Part shown: positions 34,662-43,114 of the stretch, one piece after another
Layout of the letters: the number at the start of each line of letters is the position of its first letter
How positions within the stretch are numbered: position 1 is the stretch's first letter
Source of the DNA: Pantoea sp. 18069
GTDB lineage: Bacteria; Pseudomonadota; Gammaproteobacteria; Burkholderiales; Burkholderiaceae_C
Direction: 5' to 3'
Assembly (NCBI RefSeq): GCF_902706035.1
Contig: NZ_CACSJA010000014.1
Span: 62,001 to 126,000, forward strand
Length of the DNA: 64,000 nucleotides
Notes under the pieces: model-generated
Told to the model about the DNA's origin: nothing
Database searches by the model: none
What the model saw: only the letters and a program-made list of their open reading frames with translations
Position numbers and translations under genes: made by a program

Positions 34662-36002
34662 TCAGCCAGGGTCGTCGGCTCGGATGGCCATGCAAAGCCT
34701 GGCCTCCAGGCCGCCTTCGGCCCGGTTGTGCAAGCTCAGCCTTGCCCCCACCGCCAGCGCCAACTGGTGCGCAATGGCAAGCCCGAGGCCTGTGCCGCCG
34801 GTGCTCCGGTTGCGGGACCCCTCTACCCGATAGAAGGGCTTGAGCACCGCGTCCAGCTCATCGGGCGGGATGCCTGGGCCGTTGTCGAGCACGACGATGA
34901 CCAGGCGGTCCGCATCGGCGTGCACGCCGACCCGCACGTCGATGGCGTACTTCACCGCGTTGTCGATCAGGTTCATGAGGATGCGGCGCAGCGCATTCGG
35001 ACGCGTCACGATCGCAGAGCCGACACGCCCTTGCAGCTGCACGTCCTCGCCGGCATCGGCATAGTCCGCGACCATGCTTTCCAGGAGCGCATCGGCATCG
35101 ACGCGGCACGGTGGTTCGGCTGCGCCGTGGAGCGTGCGCGCATAGGTGACGCCTTCCCGCACGAGCGCGCTCATGGCCTCCAGATCCTGACGGAACTTCA
35201 CCCTGTCTGCCTCGTTGTCCATCAGGTCGGTACGCAAGCGCAGCCGGGTGATCGGCGTCTGCAGGTCATGCGAGATCGCGGCCAGGATTTGCACCCGCTC
35301 GGCCATGTAGCCGCCAATGCGCTGCTGCATGGCGTTGAATGCGCGCGTGGCATGCGCCACTTCCGTGGGGCCATCCTCGCTCAGCGTCTCGCCCTTGAGG
35401 TCCGGTCCCAGCCGGTCGGCCGCCGCCGCGAGTCGGGCCAGCGGCCGCGTGACCAGTCGGACCACATGCCAGGCACACAAGGCAAGCACGGCCAACTGGG
35501 TCAACAGCACCCACAGGACCCAGCGCGAGACCGGCATGTCCACCCGCCGGGCATCGACGATCACGGTGCTCCCGTCCGTCAAGCCGACCTGAATCCGCAG
35601 GCCCGCGGACGGTTCGGCGACCTGGGCCACCTTCACCACCTCGAACAGCCGCAGCGCGTTGACGATGGCGGCAGCGAATTGCTGCTGCATAGGCTCCTCG
35701 GGCTCCGGGCCTTCGACGCTGCCCCCCAGCATGAAACGGTAGTTGCGGCGTTCCAGCCCATCCAGCCAACTGGGGCGCTCTGCGCTGGGCACGCGATCCA
35801 GGATCGCGATCGAGCTGGCGATATCGCGCTCCAGTCCGCTCATCATCAGTTCGCGCATCGCCACCCCGCGCTCATAGCGGATCAGCGCGAAGGTCAGCAG
35901 TTGCGCCACAGCCAGGCCCACGACGATGATCAGCGTCACGCGGGCAAAAAGGGACCGGGGGACGATGGCTCGCCGCAATCCCGCCAAGGCTTCGATGTGC
36001 AT
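34662..36002 (-). CDS. sensor histidine kinase (EnvZ/HprS-like)
   Basis: This 446-residue inner-membrane kinase has two membrane spans (about 22-42 and 161-182) flanking a periplasmic domain of about 115 residues, then HAMP, HisKA with H245 (AAISHDLQTPITRLR), N box (LMNLIDNAVKYA), G1 (LDNGPGIPPDE) and G2 (GGTGLGLAIA). The start at ATG 36002 has GGAG 11 bases upstream; an earlier TTG start adds 23 unconserved residues. It is the first gene of the msrB/dipZ/msrA unit, so it probably senses oxidative damage outside the cytoplasm. No response regulator gene adjoins it; the likely partner is at 42232-42972. Confidence 0.88.
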   Translation of the reverse strand: MHIEALAGLRRAIVPRSLFARVTLIIVVGLAVAQLLTFALIRYERGVAMRELMMSGLERDIASSIAILDRVPSAERPSWLDGLERRNYRFMLGGSVEGPEPEEPMQQQFAAAIVNALRLFEVVKVAQVAEPSAGLRIQVGLTDGSTVIVDARRVDMPVSRWVLWVLLTQLAVLALCAWHVVRLVTRPLARLAAAADRLGPDLKGETLSEDGPTEVAHATRAFNAMQQRIGGYMAERVQILAAISHDLQTPITRLRLRTDLMDNEADRVKFRQDLEAMSALVREGVTYARTLHGAAEPPCRVDADALLESMVADYADAGEDVQLQGRVGSAIVTRPNALRRILMNLIDNAVKYAIDVRVGVHADADRLVIVVLDNGPGIPPDELDAVLKPFYRVEGSRNRSTGGTGLGLAIAHQLALAVGARLSLHNRAEGGLEARLCMAIRADDPG

Positions 36003-36601
36003 ATAAGGCGTGGCTCCGAAGGTTCCCTGACTGCCGAAGATCAGTCGCCAGGCGTGCGAGGAATCACACAAATGGGTTTATAAGCCGCGAAGCACGGGAA
36101 AGCACGGTGGCTTGTACGCCCGTGTATCCAGCTGCGCCTGCAACACAATACATTTCACTGCGAGCGCGCCATCGGATGGCGAGAGGGCCTTCCCGGCCTG
36201 CGTCCCGTGCAAGCCGGGCCCATCGTGGATAACAGAGAGGGCAAGCGCCGGAGCCAGAGAACATCCCGAAAGTGGCGACAGCGAACTGCGCTCAGGCTGC
36301 TGCGGGCTGGATCTTCGGCGCGACAAGCTGCGCGCTATCGGGCAACAGGCAGGCAGACGCGGGGCTTGCGACGGCGGAAGCTGCAAAAGATGCGCTTCGT
36401 ACGGGATGCGGTGCTCGGTGTGGGCGTCAACGGCGCACGGAACCTTGGCGCCCGCAGCAAGGCGCGGTCCTTGCTGTGGGCGGACATGTCCATCCGCGCG
36501 CTGCGCGGACCGGCTGCTGGCCCGTTACTGGCATACGTAGCAGGGGTCTGGCGCAGCACCCCTGGTGAAGCGGGTGGCCATGGCCCCCGCTTCCATACGG
36601 C
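36003..36601. other. gene-free stretch upstream of the histidine kinase
   Basis: In these 599 bases a response regulator gene would be expected. Several open frames exist on both strands, but none has a recognisable domain and their residue use (Arg, Ala and Cys rich) looks like non-coding GC-rich DNA. It is the left candidate breakpoint of the inversion proposed between the kinase and the regulator at 42232. Confidence 0.5.
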
Positions 36602-37420
36602 TCAGGCCGCGGCGGCAACGCTGCCAACGCCATAACGCGCGGCGGGAAGCACGCGGGAGAGTTTGTCCGACATGGCACGGCGCGCCGCGTCGAATGCGCT
36701 CCATTCCGCCAGATCCGGCAGCGATGGAATGGTGACCTGCTCCCCCTGGTCAAGGCCGGCCAGGGCCGCATCGACCATGTCGTCGGTCTTCATGACGATC
36801 TCCTTGGGAAGATGCGCGATGGGCACGCCCGCAATGCCCCAGAACTCCGTCGCCGTCGCCCCGGGAAGAACCGCCTGCACCCGAACGCCCTTGTCGCCCA
36901 GCTCATGCTGCAACGACTGGCTGAAGGCCAGGACAAAGGCCTTGGAGCCACCGTATACGCCGTTCAACGTCTCGGGCGAGACCGCCACGATGGAGGCGAT
37001 GTTGATGATGGTCCCGGCCTTGCGGTCGACGAAGGCCGGCACGGCCGCATAGGTCAGGCGCGTGAGCGCGTTCACGTTGATCGCAATCATCGCTTCCATC
37101 TTCTCGATGTCCGAGCCGAGCAAGGGTGAAGCCGATCCGACGCCGGCATTGTTGACCAGCACCGTCAGGTCGCGGTTGCCGCGAATGGCGGCCTCGACGC
37201 GTGCGATGTCCGCCTTGTTGGTCAGGTCCGCGGCAATCGTCTCGACCTGCCGCCCGCTTTCTTCCTTGAGCTTGCCGGCCAATGCATCGAGGCGGCTGCG
37301 ATTGCGCGCGACCAGAACCAGGTCATAGCCGCGTCGCGCCAGGCGTTGCGCATACACGGCGCCGATGCCGGAGGAAGCCCCGGTGATCAGGGCTGTTCCT
37401 GGTTTCTTGCTTGCTGTCAT
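36602..37420 (-). CDS. short-chain dehydrogenase/reductase (DltE-like SDR)
   Basis: This 272-residue SDR has the cofactor loop TGASSGIGAVYAQRLARRGY, NNAGVGSASPL, the catalytic Ser in IINIASIVAVSPETLNGVYG and YGGSKAF. The C-terminal KTDDMVDAALAGLDQGEQVT pattern resembles uncharacterised oxidoreductases of the classical SDR group. The ATG at 37420 follows AAGGAAATCCCC. It lies 105 bases downstream of a GlxA-type regulator on the same strand. Substrate unknown. Confidence 0.87.
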   Translation of the reverse strand: MTASKKPGTALITGASSGIGAVYAQRLARRGYDLVLVARNRSRLDALAGKLKEESGRQVETIAADLTNKADIARVEAAIRGNRDLTVLVNNAGVGSASPLLGSDIEKMEAMIAINVNALTRLTYAAVPAFVDRKAGTIINIASIVAVSPETLNGVYGGSKAFVLAFSQSLQHELGDKGVRVQAVLPGATATEFWGIAGVPIAHLPKEIVMKTDDMVDAALAGLDQGEQVTIPSLPDLAEWSAFDAARRAMSDKLSRVLPAARYGVGSVAAAA

Positions 37421-37525
37421 GGGGATTTCCTTGGGTAATAGTGAAGTGGACCCAAGAATCTTCCTCCTGATGCCGGATGGCGTAAATGTCATATAAGCCA
37501 CCTTTTATGACATGCCAGCCCCCCT

Positions 37526-38479
37526 TCAATGCGTGGTGGCGGCCAGCTGCCTGGCCTTCCTGCGCACGCTTTGCGGCGGCACCCCCAGGGTGCGCAGGAA
37601 GGCGCGGCGCATGCGTTCGAGGTCGCCGAATCCGGCTTCCTGGGCCACCACGCCCAGCGTCAGGCTGCCCGCATCAATCATGGCCCGTGCCGCCTCCACG
37701 CGCAGGCTCTCGACGGCATGCGCGGGTGACCAGCCTGTTTCCGCCTTGAACACGCGGCTGAACTGGCGGGGACTCAGATGCGCAACTTCGGCCAGGTCTT
37801 CCACCGACAGCGGATCGCTCAGGTTCGCCCTGGCATGTGCCAGCGTTCGCTGGATGCGGTCCGACTTGGGCTCCAGCTCAAGCAAGGCCGAGTATTGCGA
37901 CTGCCCGCCCGCGCGGCGGTGGTAGACCACCAGCTTCTTGGCGATGAGGCGTGCGGCTTCGTCGCCGATGTCGTTTTCGACGAGGGCCAACACGAGATCG
38001 ATGCCTGCGGTCATTCCGGCCGATGTCCACAGCGAACCGTCGTTGATGAAGATGCGGTCAGGCTGAACGTTGACGAGTGGGTGGCGCTTTTGCAGCTCCT
38101 GGGCAAAGGCCCAATGCGTGGTCGCACGGCGGCCGTCGAGCAGTCCGGCATCGGCCAGACCGAATGCGCCCGTGCAAATGCTCGCCACGCGACGAGAAGC
38201 GCGGTGCCCGGCGCGCAGGAACTCGCACATGGCCGGCGATGTGGGGGCGATGGTCAGGCCGCCACACATGATCAGCGTGTCGAACTTCGACGTATCGAAG
38301 CGGCGGGTGTCGGTGGCAATACCCGATGAGCTGGGCACAAGACCGCCGTTTTCGGAAAGCAGCACCACCTCATAGACGGGCTTGCCGACGCAGGCGTTCG
38401 CAAGCTCGAAGGCCGCGACCGCGGCGAGGTCCAGAATCTGGAAACCGGGGAAAACCAGCATGCCAATACGCTTCGTCAT
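37526..38479 (-). CDS. GlxA-family transcriptional regulator (DJ-1/PfpI domain plus AraC DNA-binding domain)
   Basis: This 317-residue regulator has an N-terminal amidotransferase-like domain (about 1-185; MLVFPGFQILDLAAVAAFEL and the Cys elbow VASICTGAFGLADAGLL) that serves as a sensor, and a C-terminal AraC pair of helix-turn-helix motifs (about 210-310; SVEDLAEVAHLSPRQFSRVF). ATG 38479 and ATG 38482 are adjacent; AGGA fits 38479 better. It lies 43 bases after a D-cysteine-desulfhydrase-like gene. The effector is unknown. Confidence 0.88.
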   Translation of the reverse strand: MTKRIGMLVFPGFQILDLAAVAAFELANACVGKPVYEVVLLSENGGLVPSSSGIATDTRRFDTSKFDTLIMCGGLTIAPTSPAMCEFLRAGHRASRRVASICTGAFGLADAGLLDGRRATTHWAFAQELQKRHPLVNVQPDRIFINDGSLWTSAGMTAGIDLVLALVENDIGDEAARLIAKKLVVYHRRAGGQSQYSALLELEPKSDRIQRTLAHARANLSDPLSVEDLAEVAHLSPRQFSRVFKAETGWSPAHAVESLRVEAARAMIDAGSLTLGVVAQEAGFGDLERMRRAFLRTLGVPPQSVRRKARQLAATTH

Positions 38480-38522
38480 CATGTCCTGAAAAGTGGGGGA
38501 TTCATCAGCCTGTGGACCGCTC

Positions 38523-39557
38523 TCACTGCGCATCGAAGATGCTGCGGTAGGCGTACAGGCCCGGCGTCCCCCCCGTCATCACGAACAGAACCTGCCGGCC
38601 CGCCGCATACCGGCCAGCGCGAAGATCCGCCAGCAGCCCGGCGAAGGCCTTGCCCGAATAGACGGGATCGAGCAGCAGCCCTTGCGTTCGCGCCATCATC
38701 CTGAGCGCATCGCGCATTTGCGCCGTGGGGATCCCATAGCCCGCCCCGCGCTGGCGGCCATCGACCTGGATGTCCGCATCGCCCAGCGAGGCCTCGATGC
38801 CCACCAGGCGCAATGTCGCCTCTGTCAGTTCCAGGGTAGTGCGCCTGGCCTGCTCGCCATCGGCAAGGGTGGAAAAGGAGCGCACCGTCGAAGCCGGCTT
38901 GCCCGCCGCGTAAAGCCCCGCCGCCAGGCCGGCATGTGTTCCCGCGCTGCCATTGGCGACAACGATCTCTGCGAATTCGGCGCCGATGGCCTTCGCCTGC
39001 GCCCCTATTTCCTGTGCGCACCGCATGTAGCCCAAGGCACCCACGGGGGTGGAGCCGCCCGTGGGCATGAGGAAGACGCGGCGCCCTTGCGACCGCAGTT
39101 GAGCAGCACGCATCTGCGCGGCAGCCAATGCGTTCTCGCCCGGTGGCAAGGTGTGCACGGTGGCCCCGAAGATTCCGTTGAGCAACACATTGCCATTGCG
39201 CTCATAGTCCCCATCGTCGCGCGGCACTGGCCGTCCCAGCACCAGCTCGCACGCCAGCCCCGCGCGTGCGGCCGCGGCCGCAGTCAGGCGGGCATGGTTG
39301 GACTGCAGGCCACCCACGGTCACGATGGTGTCGGCCCCTTCGGCTTGCGCGGCGCCGATCAGGTACTCCAGCTTGCGCAGCTTGTTGCCACCGCCCCCGA
39401 GGGACATGTGATCGTCCCGTTTGACGAATATCTGCACGCCGCCGAGCGCATCCCCCAGCGCGGCTTCCAGCCGGTGCAGGCGCTGAATGGGCGTTGGCCC
39501 ATCGAGCAATGGAACTCTAGGAAATCGTTCGAGGCTAGGAAAATCGGTCAATGACAT
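38523..39557 (-). CDS. dcyD: PLP-dependent D-cysteine desulfhydrase/ACC deaminase-family enzyme
   Basis: This 344-residue fold-type II PLP enzyme has the cofactor Lys at 59 in GGGGNKLRKLEYL, then GGLQSNHARLTAAAAARAGL, NGSAGTHAGLAAGL and the phosphate-binding and closing segment FVMTGGTPGLYAY. This pattern fits D-cysteine desulfhydrase, which yields pyruvate, H2S and ammonia, at least as well as ACC deaminase. It begins 19 bases after the thioredoxin-fold isomerase gene and precedes the GlxA regulator, suggesting one unit. The two activities cannot be told apart by eye. Confidence 0.82.
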   Translation of the reverse strand: MSLTDFPSLERFPRVPLLDGPTPIQRLHRLEAALGDALGGVQIFVKRDDHMSLGGGGNKLRKLEYLIGAAQAEGADTIVTVGGLQSNHARLTAAAAARAGLACELVLGRPVPRDDGDYERNGNVLLNGIFGATVHTLPPGENALAAAQMRAAQLRSQGRRVFLMPTGGSTPVGALGYMRCAQEIGAQAKAIGAEFAEIVVANGSAGTHAGLAAGLYAAGKPASTVRSFSTLADGEQARRTTLELTEATLRLVGIEASLGDADIQVDGRQRGAGYGIPTAQMRDALRMMARTQGLLLDPVYSGKAFAGLLADLRAGRYAAGRQVLFVMTGGTPGLYAYRSIFDAQ

Positions 39558-39576
39558 GCTTGCTCCACTTCAATGG

Positions 39577-40188
39577 TCAGGGTGATGGCTGGCCGCCCAG
39601 CGCCTTGCGTACAAAATCGAGGCGGTCCTGGCCCCAGAAAATCTCGCCGTCGATGACATAGCTGGGAGCGCCGAAGACCTGCGCCTCTATCGCCTGGCGT
39701 GTGAACTCCTCGTACAGCGCCTGGATGTCGGGAGCCTGCGCCTGCTGGGCTCGCTCGGCCGCCAGGCCGCATTCGGCGAGCAGCTCGGACAGCACGGTCT
39801 GGTTCGCAATGTCGCGCTCCTGCGCCCAGACCGCGGCGAATACGGCGCCTGTGATTCTCAGGGCCGCATCTTGCCCATCGAAGCGCTCGACCGCAATGAT
39901 CAGCCGCGCAGCGGCATCGCCGGGGACGGGGAAGAACTTCGGATGAAGATGCATAGGGATCTCGAGCGCCGTGGAAAAGCGCGCGATTTCGACAAGCCGA
40001 TAGGCCTGGCGCTGCGCCGGCCGCTGGGCGTTCGGCACACCACCCGATGCCGCAAACACCGCACCGATATCGAAGGGACGGACCCTGACGCTGGCACCCG
40101 TGGCCTTCACCACGGCGGTGAAACGCTGATGCCCGAGATATGACCAGGGGCTGATAGGGGCAATGTAGTAGTCGACCGTGCGGCTCAT
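39577..40188 (-). CDS. 2-hydroxychromene-2-carboxylate isomerase-like protein (DsbA/kappa-GST fold)
   Basis: This 203-residue thioredoxin-fold protein has SPWSYLGH (13-20) in place of a CxxC motif, typical of HCCA isomerase and kappa GSTs, and the C-terminal GAPSYVIDGEIFWGQDRLDF of the same family. ATG 40188 is preceded by AAGGAGAGCTTC. In naphthalene-type pathways such enzymes isomerise a glutathione-linked intermediate; no ring-cleavage genes are near, so the substrate here is open. It is upstream of the desulfhydrase-like gene on the same strand. Confidence 0.86.
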   Translation of the reverse strand: MSRTVDYYIAPISPWSYLGHQRFTAVVKATGASVRVRPFDIGAVFAASGGVPNAQRPAQRQAYRLVEIARFSTALEIPMHLHPKFFPVPGDAAARLIIAVERFDGQDAALRITGAVFAAVWAQERDIANQTVLSELLAECGLAAERAQQAQAPDIQALYEEFTRQAIEAQVFGAPSYVIDGEIFWGQDRLDFVRKALGGQPSP

Positions 40189-40358
40189 GAAGCTCTCCTT
40201 TGTGGCTGGAAGTGGCAATCGACTCCATCGTCGGGACGCGCGACCGCGCACCGGATGAGGGAGGGCACGATCTTTGGCCAAGCCTTCGCGCATCGCCATG
40301 ACTTGCGTATGCTGGTGTATCTGTGGCTCGCGTGAAAAACACTACGTTACCCCGCCGG

Positions 40359-41657
40359 TCATGCATCCTCGGCACGGACCGAGAGGCGGGGGGATAAGCC
40401 GGCGCCCATCAACATGCGCCGCCCCTCGTCCTTCAGCCCCACCACCAGCGCCGCGGCGGCGATGGCCATGGTGGTCGAAAGGCCCCACAGTACGCCATAG
40501 TTGCCGCTCCAATCGAAGAACGCGCCGCCCGCCCATGCGCCAGCCGCACCCCCTATGGCATGGCCCGCCGAGAGCAGTCCCATTGACAGACCCAGCACCT
40601 TGAGCCCGAGGCGGCTCGCGATGTAGCTCGCCGTCACCGGCACGGTGGAATAGTCGACGAGACCGAACAGGATCGCGAAGACGATGAGCAGCGGGTAGTT
40701 GTCGGCCACGAACATCAGCAGCAGGAAGCTCACGGCGCGCACGACATAGATGATCGCGAGCAGCCGTGGCCTGTGCATGCGGTCGGAGAGCCAGCCGGCA
40801 GCGATCATGCCGACGAGGTTGAGGCCGGACAGAACGCCATAGGCTGTGGCGCTGGGCACAGGGCCGAAGCCGCAGATCGCGGCATAGGGCATGAGATGGG
40901 TTTCAATGACGCCGCTGGTGGTGAAGCCACAGATGGCATAGCTCCAGAAGATGGCATGAAACACCGGGCTGCGCAGGATCAGCCCGAGGTTCCCGCCCAG
41001 GCTTGTGGCACGCGCATCGGCATGGGACGCAGTGGACCGGACGTTCGTCGCTGCTTGCGGCCCAGCCTCTCGCAGCATGAACCACGCGAACGGAATCAGT
41101 GCGAAGCAGCCGGCCGCCAGCAGCCAGAAGGCGCTGCGCCATTGCCCTGCCTGCATCAGCCAGGCGAGCACCGGCATCAGGAGCAGTTGCCCGGCGGTCG
41201 AGCCCGCCGTTCCGATGCCGGTGGCGAGACCTCTATGCCGGTCGAAGCGCTGGGCGATCGCCGCCGCGATCACATGCTGCGCGATGGTGCCGAAGCCGAT
41301 CGCCGCCACCGCCGCAAAGCCCACGGGCAGGAGCCAGGCGCTGGCACCCGGCCGCGCCAGGATGACCATGCCCACGCCGATGCCGATGGCGCCTAGGCCG
41401 GCGACCAGCAGTAGCCGGGAACCGTGGCGGTCCACCAGATGCCCCGCGAACGGGGCGACGGTGGCCATCACCAGCAAGGCGACGGCAGCAATGCCGGAGA
41501 TGGCGCTGCGCGACCAGCCGAACTCCGCCTGCCAGGCCGGCATGGCAAGCGAGAGCGACCCGCGCACCGTGAAGGCGAACGCCAGCGTCAGAAATCCGAG
41601 CAGCACGACCATCCAGCGACTGGCGTCGGCAGGCCCTTGCCCTTGCGGGTGGTGCAT
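40359..41657 (-). CDS. major facilitator superfamily transporter
   Basis: This 432-residue permease has about twelve membrane spans. The loop 2-3 signature is GHLVDRHGSRLLL, and the matching loop in the second half is GWLSDRMHRPRLLA. The N-terminal region (GSLSLAMPAWQAEFGWSRSA) resembles the oxalate/formate antiporter-like monocarboxylate branch. It starts 26 bases after the ArsR-type gene and is certainly co-transcribed with it, so the ArsR protein probably senses the exported or imported compound. Confidence 0.87.
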   Translation of the reverse strand: MHHPQGQGPADASRWMVVLLGFLTLAFAFTVRGSLSLAMPAWQAEFGWSRSAISGIAAVALLVMATVAPFAGHLVDRHGSRLLLVAGLGAIGIGVGMVILARPGASAWLLPVGFAAVAAIGFGTIAQHVIAAAIAQRFDRHRGLATGIGTAGSTAGQLLLMPVLAWLMQAGQWRSAFWLLAAGCFALIPFAWFMLREAGPQAATNVRSTASHADARATSLGGNLGLILRSPVFHAIFWSYAICGFTTSGVIETHLMPYAAICGFGPVPSATAYGVLSGLNLVGMIAAGWLSDRMHRPRLLAIIYVVRAVSFLLLMFVADNYPLLIVFAILFGLVDYSTVPVTASYIASRLGLKVLGLSMGLLSAGHAIGGAAGAWAGGAFFDWSGNYGVLWGLSTTMAIAAAALVVGLKDEGRRMLMGAGLSPRLSVRAEDA

Positions 41658-41683
41658 CAGAATCGCTCTTTTCCGGTGGGCCG

Positions 41684-41983
41684 TCAGGCTTGCTGGATCA
41701 GGCGGGCGAAGTCGGCGAATGCCGTTTCGACCCGCTTGAAGTAGGTGAACTTGCCGATCCGCAGCGGTCGAACAAAGCCCGCCTGCGTCAAGACCTTGAG
41801 GTGTACGGACGCGGTGGCAGGCGAGATGCCCAGCTTCTGCGCGATATAGAGGCCGCACACGCCCTCGCTCTCGTCCACCGGCTGCTCGGGTCCGAAATGC
41901 TGCTTGGGGTTCTTCAGCCACTCGAGTATTTGCAGGCGTTTGGCGTTGGACAGCGCGCTGGCCTTGCTGAGCAGGTCGTTCAT
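41684..41983 (-). CDS. ArsR/SmtB-family repressor
   Basis: This 99-residue winged-helix regulator has ALSNAKRLQILEWLKNPKQH, a Cys in GVCGLYIAQKLGISPATASV and the recognition helix SVHLKVLTQAGFVRPLRIGK. It lacks the ELCVCDL metal site of ArsR and has only one Cys, so a metal-independent effector is likely. The ATG at 41983 lies 13 bases from a dyad that fits an autoregulatory operator. It precedes the MFS gene. Confidence 0.87.
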   Translation of the reverse strand: MNDLLSKASALSNAKRLQILEWLKNPKQHFGPEQPVDESEGVCGLYIAQKLGISPATASVHLKVLTQAGFVRPLRIGKFTYFKRVETAFADFARLIQQA

Positions 41984-41996
41984 GGTGCTAAGATTA

Positions 41997-42018
41997 GCAT
42001 ATCGACAAATCGTATTGC
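41997..42018. promoter_or_regulatory. dyad upstream of arsR-mfs, candidate ArsR operator
   Basis: The 22-base sequence has outer arms GCA/TGC and inner arms CGA/TCG in perfect dyad symmetry around CAAA, with TAT in both gaps. It is AT-rich against its surroundings and lies just upstream of the ArsR start, as expected for an ArsR-type repressor site. The rightward response regulator gene starts about 210 bases away on the other side. Confidence 0.5.
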
Positions 42019-42231
42019 GATGGAGGGATTGATTGCGGCAACCTGGACCTGTCGGGCGCAGTTGAAGGCACCGCCCCATGGGAACGCGTATGAAACCTAC
42101 TGTGTGCTTCAGCCAGCCAGATACAGAGGAATACATGGATCAGGGACTTGAACTCTCCCAAGGTCTATAAGTCATCTCTCATGAGGCCCCACGCCCTGCC
42201 TGCAACCCACCGCCCCTTGAGACACCATGCA

Positions 42232-42972
42232 ATGACCCCAGCACCGAGCGATCACGTTCTCATCGTCGACGATGACCGGGAAATCCGCGACCTTCTCGGC
42301 ATGTACCTGACCAAGAACGGGGTACGCGTGGCGACTGCACCGACGGGCCGCCACATGCGGGTGGCGCTGGAGACGTCGGGGCCCTTCGATCTGATCATTC
42401 TCGACCTGATGCTTCCGGGCGAAGACGGGCTTTCGCTGTGCCGCGATCTGCGCTCGGGCAAGTTCAAGACCATTCCCATCCTGATGCTGACGGCCCGCAG
42501 CGAGGAAGCCGACCGGATTCTCGGTCTCGAAATGGGAGCGGACGACTACCTGGTCAAGCCGTTTGCCGCGCGGGAGCTGCTCGCAAGAGTGCGCTCCGTC
42601 CTGCGGCGCACGCGCATGCTTCCGCCCAATATGCGGTCAACCGACGCGGCGAAGAGGCTGGCGTTCGGTGATTGGCAGGTGGACACCATCGAGCGGCATC
42701 TCATCGATGCGAGCGGCGTCATGGTCCCGCTCAGCGGCGCCGAATACAGGCTTCTGCGCGTGTTTCTCGATCACCCCCAGAAGGTACTGAGCCGCGACCA
42801 GCTCCTGGGCTTGACGCAAGGCCGCGATGCGGAGCTTTTCGAGCGGTCGGTCGACCTGCTTGTCAGCAGGCTGCGCCAGCGGCTGCGCGATGATGCGCGC
42901 GAGCCGCGGTACATCAAGACCGTGCGCAGCGAGGGGTACGTTTTTTCGTCCGCAGTCGAGGCGCAGGACTGA
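42232..42972 (+). CDS. OmpR/PhoB-family response regulator
   Basis: This 246-residue regulator has a receiver domain (1-125) with acidic pocket D13/D14, phosphoacceptor D58 (LIILDLMLPGEDG), the switch Thr (MLTARSE) and K in YLVKPFAARELL. The C-terminal winged helix (about 150-240) contains VPLSGAEYRLLRVFLDHP and RYIKTVRSEGYVF. ATG 42232 has only GAGA upstream. It has no kinase gene beside it; the unpaired kinase at 34662-36002 on the opposite strand is its probable partner. Confidence 0.88.
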   Translation: MTPAPSDHVLIVDDDREIRDLLGMYLTKNGVRVATAPTGRHMRVALETSGPFDLIILDLMLPGEDGLSLCRDLRSGKFKTIPILMLTARSEEADRILGLEMGADDYLVKPFAARELLARVRSVLRRTRMLPPNMRSTDAAKRLAFGDWQVDTIERHLIDASGVMVPLSGAEYRLLRVFLDHPQKVLSRDQLLGLTQGRDAELFERSVDLLVSRLRQRLRDDAREPRYIKTVRSEGYVFSSAVEAQD

Positions 42973-43114
42973 GCGTGTGGCGGGATGTGTTCCTCAACAA
43001 GCCCCAGGGCACGGTGCCGGCATCGCCGGTGCAGTTCGCAGGGCCCAAGCGCTTCCTCCATGCGCCCCCATCACGACAGAGGAACTGCCGCCCAGCCTTT
43101 CGGGCAATCATGAA

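Noticed and set aside
36003..36601. Several open frames between the kinase and the SDR gene
   Set aside because: All are rich in Arg, Ala, Ser and Cys, overlap each other in several frames, and show no domain or ribosome-binding site.
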